From Anaerolineae bacterium (GTDB lineage Bacteria > Chloroflexota > Anaerolineae > JAFGEY01): a stretch of DNA of 62,144 nucleotides. This document shows, piece by piece, positions 60,701 through 62,144 of the stretch (its first letter is position 1; every line of letters begins with the position of its first letter). The translations under genes were made by a program, and so were the position numbers. Under the pieces are notes generated by a model. The model saw nothing but the letters and a program-made list of their open reading frames with translations. It did not search any database and was not told the origin of the DNA. Location: assembly GCA_016929775.1 (NCBI GenBank), contig JAFGIE010000234.1, forward strand, positions 1 through 62,144, written 5' to 3'.

Positions 60701-61327
60701 CTAACGACTCAAGAAGGGCAGCAGGCGCGCAATGGACTGCCCTCCCAGGGCAAAGAGGACCGTCTTGATCGTCTTGCCGCACCAACAGACGAGCATGAAG
60801 CGCCCGAGCGGGATCTTGAGCGCTCCCGCGGCGATGCCCGCAAGGTCGAACAGCGGGTTGGGGATGACGGATAGGACGAGGATCACCCACAGCCCATATC
60901 TCTGTGTCCAACGATGGATCTTGTCGTAGCGTGCGCTGTCCTCGACGACTGCGCGCCCGCTATATCCGGCTAGGTACCCGGTTAGCTCGCCGAGCGTATC
61001 GCCGGCGCCGGCGCAGAGTCCAACCAGGTACGGGTTGAGCACGGCGCCCATCACGGGGACCATGGCGAGGCTTGGCGCAGGTATGACGATCGTGGCGCTC
61101 GAAAGCAGGCTGAGGACAAAGATGCCCGGATAGCCGTACCGGCCAAAGTGCTCCACCCGATCGCTGAGTGCGAACACCGCCACCGAGATACCAGCCGCTA
61201 GGACCAGCGTCAGCACGAGCCTGGTCCACTTGACCCAGCTTCGCGACGCCGACCCAGGTCGCCCGGGCGGGGCTTGAGGCGCCCCGGTGGCCCCCTCGAT
61301 CTGCGGCTGAGCGATGTCCTGCGACAA
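60701..61327 (-). CDS. VTT-domain (DedA/TVP38-like) membrane protein
   Basis: A 208-residue membrane protein with a cytosolic Pro-rich N-terminus (first ~30 residues), then four to five hydrophobic helices. A SNARE-associated/VTT (DedA, TVP38/TMEM64) domain is recognised by a 'GYPGIFVLSLLSSATIVIPAPS' helix and a glycine/proline segment. The 'LSVIPNPLFDLAGIAAGALKIPLGRF' block near 150-175 is the typical re-entrant half. Family members help lipid or membrane-potential homeostasis. It starts 10 bp after the cyclophilin stop and 28 bp before the kinase, so the three form an operon. Confidence 0.85.
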   Translation of the reverse strand: MSQDIAQPQIEGATGAPQAPPGRPGSASRSWVKWTRLVLTLVLAAGISVAVFALSDRVEHFGRYGYPGIFVLSLLSSATIVIPAPSLAMVPVMGAVLNPYLVGLCAGAGDTLGELTGYLAGYSGRAVVEDSARYDKIHRWTQRYGLWVILVLSVIPNPLFDLAGIAAGALKIPLGRFMLVCWCGKTIKTVLFALGGQSIARLLPFLSR

Positions 61328-61337
61328 GGAGGTCCTC

Positions 61338-62060
61338 CTACTGCTCTAGGATGACGATCTCTTGGATCAGGTCCCCAACGGCGATGGACTCGACGACATC
61401 CATGCCGCTCACCACCTGACCGAACACGGTATACGCACCGTCGAGGTGGGGGGTCTCGGCAAGCGTGATGTAGAACTGGCTCCCGCTTGAGGCACGGTCG
61501 GGGTTGACCTGGTCCCCAAGGCGCGCCATTGCGAGTGCGCCCTTGTTGTGCGCCAGCCCGATCTCGGCAGGGATCGTGTACCCAGGTCCGCCGTTCCCGC
61601 GTCCGAGGGGATCGCCCCCCTGGATCACGAATCGAGCCTCTACGCGGTGGAAGGTGAGGCCGCTGTAGAAGCCAGAGCGGGAGAGGTAGACAAAGTTGTT
61701 CACGGTCTGTGGTGCGCTAGCAGCATACAGCTCGCACACGATGTCACCCTTGGGCGTCACGATCGTGGCCCGGTACGATCGGGCAGGATCGATGATCATC
61801 GCTGGGGGCTGGTCAAACATCTGGTTCCGCTCGGACGGGTTGGCTGGCATGTCGGGTAGCTGGACAGGCACGGTTTCTGACTCCTTGTCGGTGTGCTGGA
61901 CTACGGTTGCAGGCGGCGCCTGTGGCACGGCGCCCGATCCGCTGGAGACCGTAGGCGTCAATGTGGGCCAAGGCGTAAAGGTCGGCCCCGGCGACGTCCA
62001 CGTGCAGCCGACGAGGCATGCGACTAGGCAGAACAGCAGGATGTGATGGTAGCTGCGCAT
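61338..62060 (-). CDS. Lipoprotein cyclophilin-type peptidyl-prolyl isomerase
   Basis: A 240-residue exported isomerase. ATG 62060 is chosen because it starts a lipoprotein signal peptide with the lipobox LVGC (Cys19); the frame is open 9 codons further. A proline/threonine-rich spacer (20-75) tethers a cyclophilin domain from about residue 105 to the end, with the catalytic strand FHRVEARFVIQGGDPLGRG and 'GSQFYITLAETPHLDGAYTVFG'. It folds exported proteins at the outer face of the cell membrane. GAGGGAAG is upstream. It is the first gene of the leftward operon with its own promoter at 62104-62131. Confidence 0.93.
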   Translation of the reverse strand: MRSYHHILLFCLVACLVGCTWTSPGPTFTPWPTLTPTVSSGSGAVPQAPPATVVQHTDKESETVPVQLPDMPANPSERNQMFDQPPAMIIDPARSYRATIVTPKGDIVCELYAASAPQTVNNFVYLSRSGFYSGLTFHRVEARFVIQGGDPLGRGNGGPGYTIPAEIGLAHNKGALAMARLGDQVNPDRASSGSQFYITLAETPHLDGAYTVFGQVVSGMDVVESIAVGDLIQEIVILEQ

Positions 62061-62103
62061 CAAGTGGCTTCCCTCGCCATCGTTCAATGCGGACTCTTTG
62101 TGG

Positions 62104-62131
62104 ATTATAACACGTTCGATCCGGTATGCAA
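62104..62131 (-). promoter_or_regulatory. Promoter of the cyclophilin/VTT/kinase operon
   Basis: On the minus strand, TTGCAT (62126-62131) and perfect TATAAT (62104-62109), spacer 16 bp. Leader to 62060 about 35 nt. Confidence 0.7.
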
Positions 62132-62144
62132 AACACCCTCGAGG

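Noticed and set aside
1..62144. tRNA, rRNA, CRISPR arrays, insertion sequences or phage genes
   Set aside because: I looked for cloverleaf-like GTTC loops, regularly spaced direct repeats and transposase motifs and saw none; no computational search was possible.

Overview
The window is about 62 kb of GC-rich, densely packed chromosome with no insertion sequence, prophage, CRISPR array, rRNA or tRNA that I could find. Gene content suggests a Chloroflexota bacterium of the Anaerolineae type. The grounds are an ImuB/DnaE2 mutasome behind a GAAC-N4-GTTC LexA-type box, ThyX instead of ThyA, a PASTA kinase whose outer C-terminus resembles a domain I associate with Anaerolineae, and many orphan sugar-acid and UroD-like enzymes. 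This is inference from gene content, not a phylogenetic placement.

Layout. (1) 1-6640: a UroD-like protein, a ferredoxin-type aldo/keto reductase with its own promoter and terminator, then a DUF711, zinc-motif UroD/methyltransferase and IorA-like cluster. (2) 6658-8951: an ABC-F ATPase behind a consensus promoter, a 21-codon leader ORF and a complete set of competing hairpins (attenuator). (3) 8963-16000: a SIMPL lipoprotein, an acetamidase/formamidase, a dihydroorotate dehydrogenase-like protein, an aldo/keto reductase and an 822-residue protein joining an archaeo-eukaryotic-primase-like domain to HEAT repeats. (4) 16053-24939: a GNAT protein, then a probable seven-gene operon (DUF362, two DapA-family lyases, three enolase-superfamily dehydratase-like proteins, a metallo-beta-lactamase-fold hydrolase). 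(5) 24961-39300: a collapsed aldehyde:ferredoxin oxidoreductase remnant, DUF3307, a fosmidomycin-resistance-like transporter, two sulfatases, two glycosyltransferase/UroD-type genes, an orphan glycyl-radical activase, a mannonate dehydratase-like protein, an aminotransferase, a TIM-barrel/Gfo-Idh fusion and an AbgB-like amidohydrolase. (6) 39394-44836: the SOS mutasome (RecA-like, ImuB, DUF6504-like, DnaE2). (7) 44843-53750: DUF1385, a DinG-type helicase with an exonuclease domain, a very large O-antigen-ligase/TPR protein and a glycosyltransferase. (8) 53747-62060: dCMP deaminase and ThyX, divergent from an acyl-CoA ligase, then FtsH, PASTA kinase, VTT membrane protein and lipoprotein cyclophilin, all leftward.

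Regions 4 and 5 read as catabolism of aldonic/uronic acids and perhaps sulfated glycans: sulfatases to desulfate, dehydratases to make 2-keto-3-deoxy acids, DapA-type aldolases to split them. Transport and dedicated regulators are absent from the window. The items most worth following up are the ABC-F attenuator, the primase-HEAT fusion, the TIM-barrel/oxidoreductase fusion and the orphan activase beside a UroD-like gene.
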